Source: JAIYDQ01 sp034408855
GTDB lineage: Bacteria > Planctomycetota > Planctomycetia > Pirellulales > Pirellulaceae
Direction of reading: 5' to 3'
Assembly: GCA_034408855.1 (NCBI GenBank)
Contig: JAWXCK010000303.1
Coordinates: 7,115 to 71,114, forward strand
Length of the DNA: 64,000 nt
Part shown: in pieces, positions 36,142 to 45,717 of the stretch
Position numbering within the stretch: the first letter of the stretch is position 1
Layout of the letters: every line of letters starts with the position of its first letter
Translations under genes and position numbers: made by a program
Notes under the pieces: generated by a model
The model's input: the letters and a program-made list of their open reading frames with translations, nothing else
Told to the model about the DNA's origin: nothing
The model's database searches: none

Positions 36142-37599
36142 ATGCATCCCTATCTAGCTGACTACATACATTCGGAAACACGTCGTCAATTTTTTAGACG
36201 CGGAGGCAATCCGCTTGGGGTTGCTGCATTAGCCACTCTCGGCGTGCCAGGTTTGTTCGCGAACGACAGCCCTATCGGCGGTGTTACGGGAATCCCGCAT
36301 TTTCCAGCCAAGGCGAAACGCGTGATTTACTTGCACATGGTTGGTGGTCCCTCGCAGATGGATTTGTTCGACTACAAACCGCAGATGAATGATTGGTACG
36401 ACAAGGATCTACCGGAGTCGATTCGCAACGGACAACGGCTGACCACCATGACGAGCGGCCAAGCTCGTTTTCCGATTGCGCCTTCGATGTACAAGTTTGC
36501 ACAGTATGGTCAGAACGGCATGTGGGTGAGCGAGCTATTACCGTGGACGACCAAAATCATCGATGAACTTTGTTTCGTGCGAAGCATGCACACCGAAGCG
36601 ATCAATCACGAGCCAGCGATAACCTATATGCAGACCGGCAACATGGTTACCGGTCGACCTTGCATAGGAGCCTGGCTATCGTATGGTCTCGGATCGATGA
36701 ATCAGAATTTGCCGACCTTCGCTGTCATGGTCGCAAAACCGACCAATACCGAACAAATTCAAGCGATCTCGGCTCGCCTCTGGTCGTCTGGATACTTGTC
36801 GGGTGAACATGCTGGTACGAGTTTACGAAGCAGCGGTGATCCGATTCTTTACATCAACAATCCACCAGGAGTCCCAACGCCCATTCGACGCAAGACGCTC
36901 GATGGTATCAAGGCACTTAATGAAATGAATTATCGGGCTGTCGGAGATCCCGAAACGCATACTCGAATTCAACAATATGAATTGGCGTTTCGCATGCAAG
37001 CCAGCGTTCCTGAACTCACGCAAATCGAAGATGAACCTGAGAGCACCTATCAACTCTATGGCGATGAAGCTAAGAAGCCGGGTACGTTCGCCAATACTGT
37101 CTTGCTTGCTCGTCGAATGATCGAACGCGATGTTCGATTCGTGCAAGTCTACATCAACAATTGGGACCATCACGCGAATGTTGGCAAACGCTTACCGTCC
37201 CAATGTATGGACATCGATCAGGCCACCTATGGATTGATAACCGATTTAAAGAATCGCGGTTTGCTCGATTCGACATTGATCATTTGGGGAGGAGAATTTG
37301 GACGCACTATCTACTCGCAAGGTGGCCTTACGAAAGATAATTATGGTCGCGACCATCACCCGCGATGCTTTACGATGTGGATGGCTGGCGGGGGCGTCAA
37401 GGCGGGTACGATCTACGGCGAAACCGATGACTTTTCCTATAACATTGTTAAAGACCCAGTCCATGTACGAGACTTTCATGCAACCGTCCTACACTTGATG
37501 GGAATCGATCACGAACGATTTTCTTTTAAATCGCAAGGGCTCGATCAACGATTGACCGGCGTAGAAGCGGCGCATGTGATTAAAGATTTGGTTGCTTGA
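36142..37599 (+). CDS. DUF1501 protein, partner of PSD1
   Basis: I place the start at 36142 because GAGGAG lies about nine bases before it; the open frame reaches back to 36061, overlapping the previous gene. The product has 485 residues with an arginine-pair leader (TRRQFFRRGGNPLGVAAL). VIYLHMVGGPSQMDLFDYKP is the classic start of the PSD1-linked DUF1501 subfamily. NNWDHHANV, IIWGGEFGRT and YGRDHHPRCFTMWMAGGGVK are the conserved metal-site-like motifs. It is more typical than the DUF1501 at 1191-2741, which pairs with DUF1800. It is separated by 65 bp from the PSD1 stop and is presumably co-transcribed. Confidence 0.92.
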   Translation: MHPYLADYIHSETRRQFFRRGGNPLGVAALATLGVPGLFANDSPIGGVTGIPHFPAKAKRVIYLHMVGGPSQMDLFDYKPQMNDWYDKDLPESIRNGQRLTTMTSGQARFPIAPSMYKFAQYGQNGMWVSELLPWTTKIIDELCFVRSMHTEAINHEPAITYMQTGNMVTGRPCIGAWLSYGLGSMNQNLPTFAVMVAKPTNTEQIQAISARLWSSGYLSGEHAGTSLRSSGDPILYINNPPGVPTPIRRKTLDGIKALNEMNYRAVGDPETHTRIQQYELAFRMQASVPELTQIEDEPESTYQLYGDEAKKPGTFANTVLLARRMIERDVRFVQVYINNWDHHANVGKRLPSQCMDIDQATYGLITDLKNRGLLDSTLIIWGGEFGRTIYSQGGLTKDNYGRDHHPRCFTMWMAGGGVKAGTIYGETDDFSYNIVKDPVHVRDFHATVLHLMGIDHERFSFKSQGLDQRLTGVEAAHVIKDLVA

Positions 37600-37611
37600 T
37601 CGACGGCGTTC

Positions 37612-37684
37612 AACAAGCCGCTGGCCGCGGTATACCGTTTTGTGTTTCCCAGTCACTGCCCGACGCTAGCGCGGTCGGCTCACG
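37612..37684. repeat. REP-like element A, degenerate pair
   Basis: AAGCCGCTGGCCGCGG near 37616 and CGACGCTAGCGCGGTCGGCTCAC ends at 37683. It occupies most of the gap between the convergent DUF1501 and rod-binding genes. Confidence 0.65.
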
Positions 37685-37714
37685 ATTAAGGACCGTCGAA
37701 TTTCGTATTGCGTA

Positions 37715-38089
37715 CTACTTCCGATGAAGCTGAAAGAGCTTGAACATCGGATCGGAAAAGGTAGAGGCCGATGAATTGCTCAGCTCCTCGGACAAAACCT
37801 GGTCGAGTTGACCTTGAAAGATTTTCTCGGCCCGACCGCCGTTGAAATACGGAACATCTTCTTGAGTCGATCGCATCGACGCAATCATTTGACCAAAGAA
37901 AGTCTGGCCTACGAAGTCTTGGAACGACTTCTGTAGTTCGTCTTCCTTTCCGGCCTTGGGTTGAATCAGTGCTTCGAAGGATTGAGTGAGGTCACTGCCA
38001 TCGATAAGTGCGTTTTGCAGTTGATGATTGCCGCCAATCGACGACGGCATTGGAATCCCGCCCGAATCGTTCGTGATACGCGTGTTCAT
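37715..38089 (-). CDS. flgJ: Flagellar rod-binding protein (FlgJ N-domain type)
   Basis: A 124-residue protein whose core, FQDFVGQTFFGQMIASMRST, then PYFNGGRAEKIFQGQLDQVLSE, matches the rod-binding domain found at the N-terminus of FlgJ. The muramidase domain of enterobacterial FlgJ is absent, as in many bacteria. It caps or guides rod assembly in the periplasm. Its ATG overlaps the TGA of flgI (38086-38089), so the two are translated together. Confidence 0.85.
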   Translation of the reverse strand: MNTRITNDSGGIPMPSSIGGNHQLQNALIDGSDLTQSFEALIQPKAGKEDELQKSFQDFVGQTFFGQMIASMRSTQEDVPYFNGGRAEKIFQGQLDQVLSEELSNSSASTFSDPMFKLFQLHRK

Positions 38090-39318
38090 TCGATAATTAA
38101 CTCACCATATAGATTGCCTTGACGCTCGATCGCTTTCACGATCGAAATCATATCCTCCGTTGGTACCGCCAAAAGGTTCAATGCGTCGACTAACTGTTTG
38201 AGCGTTGTTCGTTCGGCAACTTTGGTTACCTGATCGTACCCTACGCCGACAAAACCGTTCGAGCCACCGGACGATGATTTGGTCGAGATGGTGAGATTTT
38301 TATGCGAGATGGCGACGGGCGCGATGGTAACATCATCTCCGATCACCACGACCCCTTCTCGCTCACGAATGACGACACGCTTATTGTTTTTGCCAACAAT
38401 CAATCGAAGTTTTAATAGTTCTGAAATGAAGGCTACCGGTCGATCGCGGTAGACATCTGGGATTTTGACTTCGATGTGCAGTTGGTCGATAGCTGTTGCC
38501 GCCTTTTCGCTGGTCATCGAAGAGCTGTTTGGCGATTGGTTCGATTTGTAGCCAGCGCTGCTGAAACCGCTTGTCGTAAACTCGTTGATAAGGTCTTCTA
38601 CCTGCTGAGCCATGCCAAAGGAACTTTGGCTCGGTTCGAGAATGAGCGTGATCTGTTGATTGTTGATGTAATCGGTTCTAACAGCCGCTTCCATCTTACA
38701 GCCAGCGGCAATGTAGCCCGTTGTTGGGTAGCGGATGTTCTCGATCGTGATGGGACCTTGCGCCAGAGCATAAACGGTCGGACGATCCGCTCTAGGTCCG
38801 AGCAAGGGCGTCATCATCAGGTTCCCGCCTTCGAGACTCTTGGCATTGATGGCGCTTATGGTACAGGCGAGTTTATCACCAGGCTGAGCACCAGCCGCGG
38901 GGACCGTTGCGGTGACAAAAACGATGGCAACGTTTTTAGCTTGCTCGATATCTTTTTCAACCAATTTTCCTTGGAGATCGGAGCCAATTTGGCCACCCAT
39001 TAACTGCATCGAACGGGCTAAGGCCCGCGTCATCGGTTTTAGCGCACCATCGCCTGACCCCTTCAAACCGACGACAAGTCCAAGACCTTGTAAAACGTTT
39101 TCTTCTTGCCCTTTCAATCGGCAGATATCGCGAAGGGCGAACTCGGATTGAGCGAACAGCCCATGCGGACACAGAATGAAAAATAGGTTGATTACCCAAA
39201 TCGCCGGCGAAATGCCTTGGCTAGATCGACGGAATCTGGCAAAGAAACGTCGCGATGCTCGATACAACATCTGGCGTTTCAAGCTGAATCTGAAATGTAA
39301 CGGAATTTCCATTTGCAT
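38086..39318 (-). CDS. flgI: Flagellar P-ring protein FlgI
   Basis: A 410-residue protein with a long basic N-terminus before the hydrophobic signal (WVINLFFILCPHGLFAQS). The mature part begins LRDICRLKGQEENVLQGLGLVVGLKGSGDG, the FlgI hallmark, and ends ALNLLAVPTEDMISIVKAIERQGNLYGELIIE, also typical. FlgI forms the P-ring around the rod in the peptidoglycan layer. An alternative start 16 codons downstream (MLYRASRR) would shorten the unusual leader. No flgH or other flagellar gene lies nearby; the upstream neighbour is divergent. Confidence 0.92.
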   Translation of the reverse strand: MQMEIPLHFRFSLKRQMLYRASRRFFARFRRSSQGISPAIWVINLFFILCPHGLFAQSEFALRDICRLKGQEENVLQGLGLVVGLKGSGDGALKPMTRALARSMQLMGGQIGSDLQGKLVEKDIEQAKNVAIVFVTATVPAAGAQPGDKLACTISAINAKSLEGGNLMMTPLLGPRADRPTVYALAQGPITIENIRYPTTGYIAAGCKMEAAVRTDYINNQQITLILEPSQSSFGMAQQVEDLINEFTTSGFSSAGYKSNQSPNSSSMTSEKAATAIDQLHIEVKIPDVYRDRPVAFISELLKLRLIVGKNNKRVVIREREGVVVIGDDVTIAPVAISHKNLTISTKSSSGGSNGFVGVGYDQVTKVAERTTLKQLVDALNLLAVPTEDMISIVKAIERQGNLYGELIIE

Positions 39319-39424
39319 GTAAGATATTTTTTCAATCGACGTCTACCGCACTTTCGAACAAGATGCAACGATGCTTTTACAGGCTGTTGGCTTGAAGGGC
39401 CATAGCATTCCTGGCGAAGCCTAT

Positions 39425-39478
39425 TGGAGGCGAAAGCGGTTTGCTCACGGTTCACCGTCTGAAGGCGGAACTACAAAC
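39425..39478. repeat. Palindromic repeat element B
   Basis: TGGAGGCGAAAGCGGTTTGC and CCGTCTGAAGGCGGAACTAC, the latter nearly the same as the copy at 23950. It lies in the divergent region (39319-39536) between flgI and the peptidase. Confidence 0.65.
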
Positions 39479-39536
39479 TTAATGCGATGTTAAGATGTTG
39501 TTGTCTCTAAAGGCTTGGATTTTAATGGGATAGTAC

Positions 39537-40484
39537 ATGATGTCTGCATTAGTCGCGTCAGCACAACCTATTGCTAGCTCGAAATGGGCCATCGCACTCC
39601 ATGGTGGGGCTGGCGGTAGTTTGGCAAAAATGGGTGAGGAAGCGAAGCAGCTTCACAGGGATAGTTTGGCCTGCGCTTTGGAGATTGGGAAAAAAATTCT
39701 AGCTAATGGCGGATCGGCGCTCGACGCCGTTGAAGCAGTCGTTCGAGCGCTTGAAGACGACGCGCACTTTAATGCTGGCCGGGGTTCGGTGCTGACCGAA
39801 TCGGGTAATGCCGAACTCGATGCGTCGATCATGGACGGCAGCACCAAAAGTTGTGGTGCCGTCGCGAACGTGACGAACGTCAAGAACCCGATCACGCTTG
39901 CTCGAAGAGTTATGACCGAGACCAAACACGTTCTGTTGGCGGGGAAAGGCGCCGAGGACTTTGCCGCGACTCAGAATTTGCCGTTAGTAGAACAAGCGTA
40001 TTTTATTAGCGGGCATCGCGATCCATTGACTTCGTCGATCGCGATCCGCGAGCCAACGGGCGATGATTCGCACTACGGCACGGTGGGCTGTGTCGCTCTA
40101 GACCAAAAGGGAAACTTAGCTGCGGGGACGAGCACCGGTGGCACGACCAAAAAAATGCCAGGCCGAGTGGGCGATTCACCGATCATCGGGGCCGGAACGT
40201 ATGCTTCGAATGATACGTGCGCGGTCTCAGGGACTGGGATTGGCGAAGAGTATATTCGACATGCGGTCGCTTACGACATTGTTGCACAAATGCGTTACGC
40301 CAATCGCTCGTTGGAAGCTGCGGCGACCGAGATTATCGAGAATCGCTTGAAGCCTGATACGGGCGGATTGATTGCTCTATCGAACGACGGCACGATTGTC
40401 ATGCAACATAATACCGAGGGAATGGCTTGCGGAGCGGCCGACAGCCAGGGGCGTTTCGAAACGTTTTTGAAGATCGAAAAATAA
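39537..40484 (+). CDS. Isoaspartyl peptidase / plant-type L-asparaginase
   Basis: A 315-residue Ntn-hydrolase precursor. WAIALHGGAGG opens the fold, HFNAGRGSVLTESG is the conserved glycine-rich block, and the autocleavage site is HYGTVGCVALD, where the Thr becomes the N-terminal nucleophile of the beta subunit. STGGTTKKMPGRVGDSPIIGAGTYA is the substrate-site signature. It removes isoaspartyl residues from damaged peptides or hydrolyses asparagine. The N-terminus is short and lacks a convincing signal peptide, so it is likely cytoplasmic. GGGATAG lies upstream of the ATG. It stands alone between divergent and convergent neighbours. Confidence 0.93.
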   Translation: MMSALVASAQPIASSKWAIALHGGAGGSLAKMGEEAKQLHRDSLACALEIGKKILANGGSALDAVEAVVRALEDDAHFNAGRGSVLTESGNAELDASIMDGSTKSCGAVANVTNVKNPITLARRVMTETKHVLLAGKGAEDFAATQNLPLVEQAYFISGHRDPLTSSIAIREPTGDDSHYGTVGCVALDQKGNLAAGTSTGGTTKKMPGRVGDSPIIGAGTYASNDTCAVSGTGIGEEYIRHAVAYDIVAQMRYANRSLEAAATEIIENRLKPDTGGLIALSNDGTIVMQHNTEGMACGAADSQGRFETFLKIEK

Positions 40485-40546
40485 GAGATTTCTCGCTGAA
40501 CGCCACTCTTTCGCGTTCGCAAACAATACAGGATGGGGCCTTGGAA

Positions 40547-43500
40547 TTACTTTTCGATTTTGGCGAAACCAGGGATTAACATCGATGCCATACGATCGCT
40601 ATTGGCAATCGTATGTTCGGCCCATCGAGTGTTGCTTGCACTCTGATCGACGCCTTGAAGCTTCGACAGATGATGGATCGCCGCGGTTTGGAAAAGCCCC
40701 ATTCTTGCTTTGTCGAGCAGCGGGATTGCAAGTCGCAATTTTTCGAGGGCTTGCTTTGATTTCATTTCGATCTGATCGCAACCCGCGTCGAAAACCATCG
40801 CCAAGGCAGTGCCCCACGGAGCATGTTCGCTTCGAATCAATTTAATTTCGTGCCTGGCCCGTGATAACAATTTTATTGAATCGACATTCTGTTCGGCGGC
40901 AGCCATCATCGCCCGCAACGCCACTTGTCGATGATCGATTCGTACTTGCTGCACAAAAGATAAAAATTCGCGTCGGTAGTTTTGCCACTGACCATCGATG
41001 GTTGCCAACGCATCCATCGAACGACCTTCATAAAGAAAGGTGTAGGTCCTGGCCAGGATATAGTTGTGGTTTTGGACGAAGAAACCGCGGTCAGATAATT
41101 TGTCGCGATCTTCGTCGAGTCGTCGATGTGATTCGCTCGGACAATCTCGGGCCAATTCGATATGCGCCATCACTTGCGTTCCATAATTGAGCATCGCAAA
41201 AAGATCATTCGAATCTTTCGCGACTCGCAAGAGATCGGGTTGTCGGTGAGACAATTCGACAATGTTACCTTGATACTGAAGCGACCACAGGGCACATGTT
41301 TGAGCGGTTGTTAATTCCCAAGTTGCCCCATGACAACTTTCATCTTCTAGCCACAAGATCGCGGCGTCGCAACTTTTCAGGGCCGAAGACCATTGGCCGC
41401 GCAGCAAAGCCGCCACACCACGGGCAATCGACTGCATCGCGCGAACATAGGGTTCGCGTCGAGTCGTAGCCATTTCGCGACTGGCGATCAGTACTCGACG
41501 TGTGGCTTTCCGGCTCTTGCTTCCTGCAATTGCAATCTGTCCCATATAGGCGGCCAGATCGCGTGGAACGGTGGTTGTGGAATGAGCTCGCAGGGATCGA
41601 CAGAGTGTTTCGGCGATATAAAACGAACCGCGAAGCGGGTCGACCAAACTTAGCCCGGCTGCCGCCGACCAACAGACTTCGATTTTGGCTTCCGTGTCGG
41701 AAGTTGGTTTGCGATCGCTATTGAACGACTTCAAACGCAAGCCGCGAAGTCGAAGGTAGGCATTGCGAACCAATAGTCCGATCACGGTCATCGTTCGATT
41801 CTTGGGCCATGGCAATCGGTATCGATCAAGCAAGTTTCGAAGCGAGTCGATACCCTCGGTTACGTGCCCACTGGTCAAATATCGGAGCGATGCGAGCTGC
41901 TGAAGACGCAGGCGTTCGTCCGAATCGGCAAGCGAAGCTGCCGCGAGGTATTCTTTGGCGGCTTCCGATGATCGAGAGGCATTGGCCAACGCATCTGCTA
42001 AACCCGTTCGAAGGCTTAGCTCACGAGCTGGATTCAATTGAAGCAAGTCAAGTGCGAACTGGTAGTACTCTGCCGCTCGACGGAATGCAAACGTTGAAAC
42101 GGCGATCGAGGCCGCCGATTCATAGCACTCGCCAGCCCTTGCTCTTTCGCCGCCTCGACGGTAAAGATCGGCTAAGAATTCAATGGGGCTATCATCCTTG
42201 CCGCGATCCATTTGATGGGCAAGCGACAAGCAGTGTTCGGCGAGCCGATTTTGAGAAAGTCCATCGAGCACCGTCTCTCGGATCTTATCGTGAAAAGTCT
42301 CGATATGTTGCAGGTCGCCAAGCCGACGAATCAATTTTTTGATGCGTAGCGAACGGATGATGCCAATCGACGGCGAATCGAGAGAAGCAATCATTTCCAA
42401 ATCACGCTCTTCGACTGGACGCCCGGCGGCGGCCAGCACTTCAATTGCCTTGCGTTCGTGAGTCTCTAGCGAATCGATTCGGTTCTCGATCACGCTTTTT
42501 AATGTCCAATGCGATTTCTCGATCGTCGATGCGTTTCCGCTTTTGCGGTGTTGAACTAAATGCTCGACAAGCATTCGAATAAAAAGTGGATCGCCTTGCG
42601 ATTCTTCGGCAATACGACCAGCAGTGTCGCTGCTCGTGATTCCATAGCCGGTCAAAAGCGATGAACTAAGCAGGAGCGATTCTTCGCGACTTAATCGGTC
42701 TATCGAGAGTTCCACCTGCTCTGTCAACTCATTCTGCTCGGCAAGCGGAAGGTTGAGTCGTCGAACCAATTTCAGACAGGTGTTAATTTCGGCATCTTCA
42801 CTCCGATAGGTTGCAAGGAATATTAGATTTGGAGCCTCATTGGCTCGCAGCAATTCGCGGAATATCGCAGCCGTATCGATGTCGCCTTGCTGTAGGTCAT
42901 CGATATAGATGACGATCGCCACGTATCGGGCTAAACGAGAAAGCAATTCTCGGAGAGCTAATATCCCTTTTTGTTTTTGTTCGCGAGGGTCACCGAGGCG
43001 ATTGGTCGCCCGCAAATGTTGTCCGGCCCGATGGGCGACATCGGAAAGAACCGGAAATAGTTGGCAAAGCAGCTCGATGTCCAGCGGTAGCACTCGCTCG
43101 ACATCTCCCTTTGGCAGTCCTCTGAGATACGTTGCGAGTGCATCGACTACGCTATCAAAGCCTCGATAGGCGACGGATTCGTTTTCGTAGCATCGCCCCC
43201 GCAATACTACAATGGGAGCTTGTCGACGCAGTATCGATAAAAAATGATCGATTAACGCTGATTTGCCGACACCGCTGAATCCGGAAACAAGGACAACGCG
43301 CGTCGCGCCTTCGAGAACATCGCGACATGCTTGATGCAAAATATTTAGCTCATTCTCTCGTCCGATCCAAACCGAGGAATCCAACGACGTCTTTTCATTT
43401 GCTCGAAGAATTGAAAGGATGTTTTCGGCTTTCGGCCGATCGATTGGATTAGGTTGAAGCAATTGGCAGCAAAGATCGTTGAGATCCTGAGGGATGCTGC

Positions 43501-44302
43501 TCACGACGTCGTGAGGGCTTGGCCTATTGACCTGCATTTTTTGCCGCAAAAGATCGTCAAAACTTCGAGCTTGAAAAAGGCGTTCGCCGGTTAATAACTC
43601 GAAGAGCATGACGCCGACTGAATACCAATCGCAAGCCGGTGTAATCGACTCACCTCTGGCTTGTTCGGGTGCCATATAGTAAGGCGTTCCCGCCAGGATT
43701 TTTTGGCTATTGCGATATTTCGAATGGTCGGTGACAACGGCCAAGCCTAAATCGAGAATGACGACGCGACCCTCATGCGTCACCAGGACATTGGACGGCT
43801 TGATGTCGCGATGAATCAGTCCAGCACCATGCAGCGCGGCCAGTCCGTCTGCAAACTGACTCAAGGCCCGGCGCAATCGATCTTCGTTGTAAGGTAAGTT
43901 CGGCGAGGCCGCCATGCTCTCGAAACTCGACTGAACGTACTCATTGAACGCCAGACCTCGGACGATTTCCATCGTAAAGAACGGAATTCGATCGGTCGTA
44001 TCGAGTTCGCCAAGCTGAACTAGATTGGGATGGGCAAGATCTGCGACTACACGAAACTCAGCCTTTAATTGCGAAAGTGCGTCTGCCGAACTGGATTGCA
44101 AAGTTTTTAAAGCTACGCGAGAACCACCCTGAATCGGCTCCGCTTCGTAAACGATCCCCATCCCGCCTCGACCCAATTGCCCTAATAAGCGATACTGCCC
44201 AAGCGAACCAAAGGATGGATTGTTGTCTATCAATTCTGTCGCATAGAGATCGACCGGCGACGAATCGTCGCTTAGTTTTTCGGTTCGATCTTCAGGTATC
44301 AT
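40547..44302 (-). CDS. Ser/Thr kinase fused to AAA ATPase and helical repeats (PknK-like)
   Basis: A 1251-residue soluble protein. The kinase domain (about 37-300) has GRGGMG, VALKTL, HRDIKPSN, DLGLA (DFG variant) and APEQ. It is followed by an ATPase domain starting WIGRENELNILHQA, with Walker A GFSGVGKSALI and Walker B VIYIDDLQQGD (about 315-600). The remaining 600 residues are helical and TPR-like, for example RRGGERARAGECYESAA and YYQFALDLLQLNP. This is the architecture of PknK/MalT-like signalling ATPases (STAND type), in which helical repeats sense a ligand and the kinase responds. No DNA-binding or output cyclase domain is seen at the C-terminus. It is divergent from the GT4 gene. Confidence 0.92.
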   Translation of the reverse strand: MIPEDRTEKLSDDSSPVDLYATELIDNNPSFGSLGQYRLLGQLGRGGMGIVYEAEPIQGGSRVALKTLQSSSADALSQLKAEFRVVADLAHPNLVQLGELDTTDRIPFFTMEIVRGLAFNEYVQSSFESMAASPNLPYNEDRLRRALSQFADGLAALHGAGLIHRDIKPSNVLVTHEGRVVILDLGLAVVTDHSKYRNSQKILAGTPYYMAPEQARGESITPACDWYSVGVMLFELLTGERLFQARSFDDLLRQKMQVNRPSPHDVVSSIPQDLNDLCCQLLQPNPIDRPKAENILSILRANEKTSLDSSVWIGRENELNILHQACRDVLEGATRVVLVSGFSGVGKSALIDHFLSILRRQAPIVVLRGRCYENESVAYRGFDSVVDALATYLRGLPKGDVERVLPLDIELLCQLFPVLSDVAHRAGQHLRATNRLGDPREQKQKGILALRELLSRLARYVAIVIYIDDLQQGDIDTAAIFRELLRANEAPNLIFLATYRSEDAEINTCLKLVRRLNLPLAEQNELTEQVELSIDRLSREESLLLSSSLLTGYGITSSDTAGRIAEESQGDPLFIRMLVEHLVQHRKSGNASTIEKSHWTLKSVIENRIDSLETHERKAIEVLAAAGRPVEERDLEMIASLDSPSIGIIRSLRIKKLIRRLGDLQHIETFHDKIRETVLDGLSQNRLAEHCLSLAHQMDRGKDDSPIEFLADLYRRGGERARAGECYESAASIAVSTFAFRRAAEYYQFALDLLQLNPARELSLRTGLADALANASRSSEAAKEYLAAASLADSDERLRLQQLASLRYLTSGHVTEGIDSLRNLLDRYRLPWPKNRTMTVIGLLVRNAYLRLRGLRLKSFNSDRKPTSDTEAKIEVCWSAAAGLSLVDPLRGSFYIAETLCRSLRAHSTTTVPRDLAAYMGQIAIAGSKSRKATRRVLIASREMATTRREPYVRAMQSIARGVAALLRGQWSSALKSCDAAILWLEDESCHGATWELTTAQTCALWSLQYQGNIVELSHRQPDLLRVAKDSNDLFAMLNYGTQVMAHIELARDCPSESHRRLDEDRDKLSDRGFFVQNHNYILARTYTFLYEGRSMDALATIDGQWQNYRREFLSFVQQVRIDHRQVALRAMMAAAEQNVDSIKLLSRARHEIKLIRSEHAPWGTALAMVFDAGCDQIEMKSKQALEKLRLAIPLLDKARMGLFQTAAIHHLSKLQGVDQSASNTRWAEHTIANSDRMASMLIPGFAKIEK

Positions 44303-44458
44303 GTGCTAGTGCAGACCTAGGAAGGGCCGGCGGAGCCAATCTGTTTTCCATCACAGGCACGCCGCGAATTGCCTGTGATGTATAGGATATAGTTTTCCAG
44401 AAATGGCGTTAGGTCCCAACCGAGCATGGATTGGCCAACCCTCATCGGAAGATAACCG

Positions 44459-45613
44459 TTGAAACTTAAGATTCTCATCGTCACCAATTTATTTCCGCCT
44501 CAGGTCTTGGGCGGCTACGAACGCTCTATTGCCGATTTCGCGCATTTGCTTCATGAGCGGGGCCATCAAGTCTTGGTTTTAACAAGCAACACACCGTTCT
44601 TTTCAGACAGCCGAATGGAACCGCCGACTGAATTGGAAGTGCGGCGCTGCTTGCTTTTAGGCGGAGAGTGGCATTTGGGACGCGCTGCGGAATGGTTTTC
44701 GATTGAAGAGGTGGAAAAGATCGATGCCCAGAACCTGCAAATGCTCGCCGATTGCTTGGGAAGTTTTGAGCCGAACGTGTGTTTGGCGGGAAACATGGAT
44801 CTGATGCCTGTCTGCATTTTAGAATATATCTTGGCGAATCAGACTCCGATTGCTCACTATGTGATGAACGCAATGCCAGGCTACCTTCCCAACCTCGCGC
44901 CGCGCAGTCCGCTCTATCGATACATTGCTTGTAGCCATTGGGTCCAACAATCGCTATTCGATAAGGGATTTCCTGCTGAAACGATTGCGACGGTTTATCC
45001 TGGCGCAGCGGTAGAAGCTTTCTTTCAACCGCAATTGCCGCCCAGAGATCAGTTGAGAATTGCCTATTCCAGTCTGCTCATGAAATACAAAGGGGCAGAC
45101 GTGCTTATCGAAGCCCTTTGTATGCTGCGCTCGGCTGGTATAAGATTTACTGCGTCGCTGGCCGGCGGTACTTTAGATCCCGTATTTCTCGGTGGACTGA
45201 AGGAATTGGTTGTGGCAAATGGTTTGACCGATTGTGTCTCGTTTCTTGGAATTCTGACTCGCGACGAGATTGTTCAGATGTACAAGCGACACAACGTTCT
45301 GGTATTTCCGTCACGATTCGACGAACCCTTTGGAATAAGTCAAATCGAGGCTATGGCAGCCGGTTTAACGCTGGTGACAAGCGGCACAGGTGGGGCACGA
45401 GAAATTGTGGAGCATGGTCAAAATGGAATTGTATTTGAATCGGGGAATGCTTCCGATTTGGCAAACATGCTTGCTTTATTGATCGAGCACCCGTTAGAAT
45501 GGGAACAGATAACTCGTCAGGGGCAACAAAATGCAATGCAGCGATTTAGCCAAACTCGCGCAGTAGAGTCGCTCGAAAACCTATTGTTCAAGGTTGCATG
45601 CCTAAAAACATGA
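44459..45613 (+). CDS. Glycosyltransferase family 4 protein
   Basis: A 384-residue protein starting at a TTG with GGAAG eight bases upstream. KILIVTNLFPPQVLGGYERSI is the GT4 N-terminal glycine loop. The C-terminal Rossmann half has GADVLIEAL, then VFPSRFDEPFGISQIEAMAAG, the E-x7-E nucleotide-sugar site, and VTSGTGGAREIV. Such enzymes add sugars to lipids or glycans at the cytoplasmic membrane face. No other glycan assembly genes are adjacent, so the acceptor cannot be guessed. Confidence 0.9.
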   Translation: MKLKILIVTNLFPPQVLGGYERSIADFAHLLHERGHQVLVLTSNTPFFSDSRMEPPTELEVRRCLLLGGEWHLGRAAEWFSIEEVEKIDAQNLQMLADCLGSFEPNVCLAGNMDLMPVCILEYILANQTPIAHYVMNAMPGYLPNLAPRSPLYRYIACSHWVQQSLFDKGFPAETIATVYPGAAVEAFFQPQLPPRDQLRIAYSSLLMKYKGADVLIEALCMLRSAGIRFTASLAGGTLDPVFLGGLKELVVANGLTDCVSFLGILTRDEIVQMYKRHNVLVFPSRFDEPFGISQIEAMAAGLTLVTSGTGGAREIVEHGQNGIVFESGNASDLANMLALLIEHPLEWEQITRQGQQNAMQRFSQTRAVESLENLLFKVACLKT

Positions 45614-45717
45614 TTTAATTCCGGAACGAATTTGGGCGGAAGACCAGAAAATCGGATATCATCAAGAGACGCTGTGCCATTTTGCAGTCACCCGATCCTC
45701 AATCAGGAGTCTCGCTT

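Noticed and set aside
41809..42342. Plus-strand open frame of 177 codons
   Set aside because: Antisense to the kinase-AAA gene; amino-acid composition is that of a shadow.
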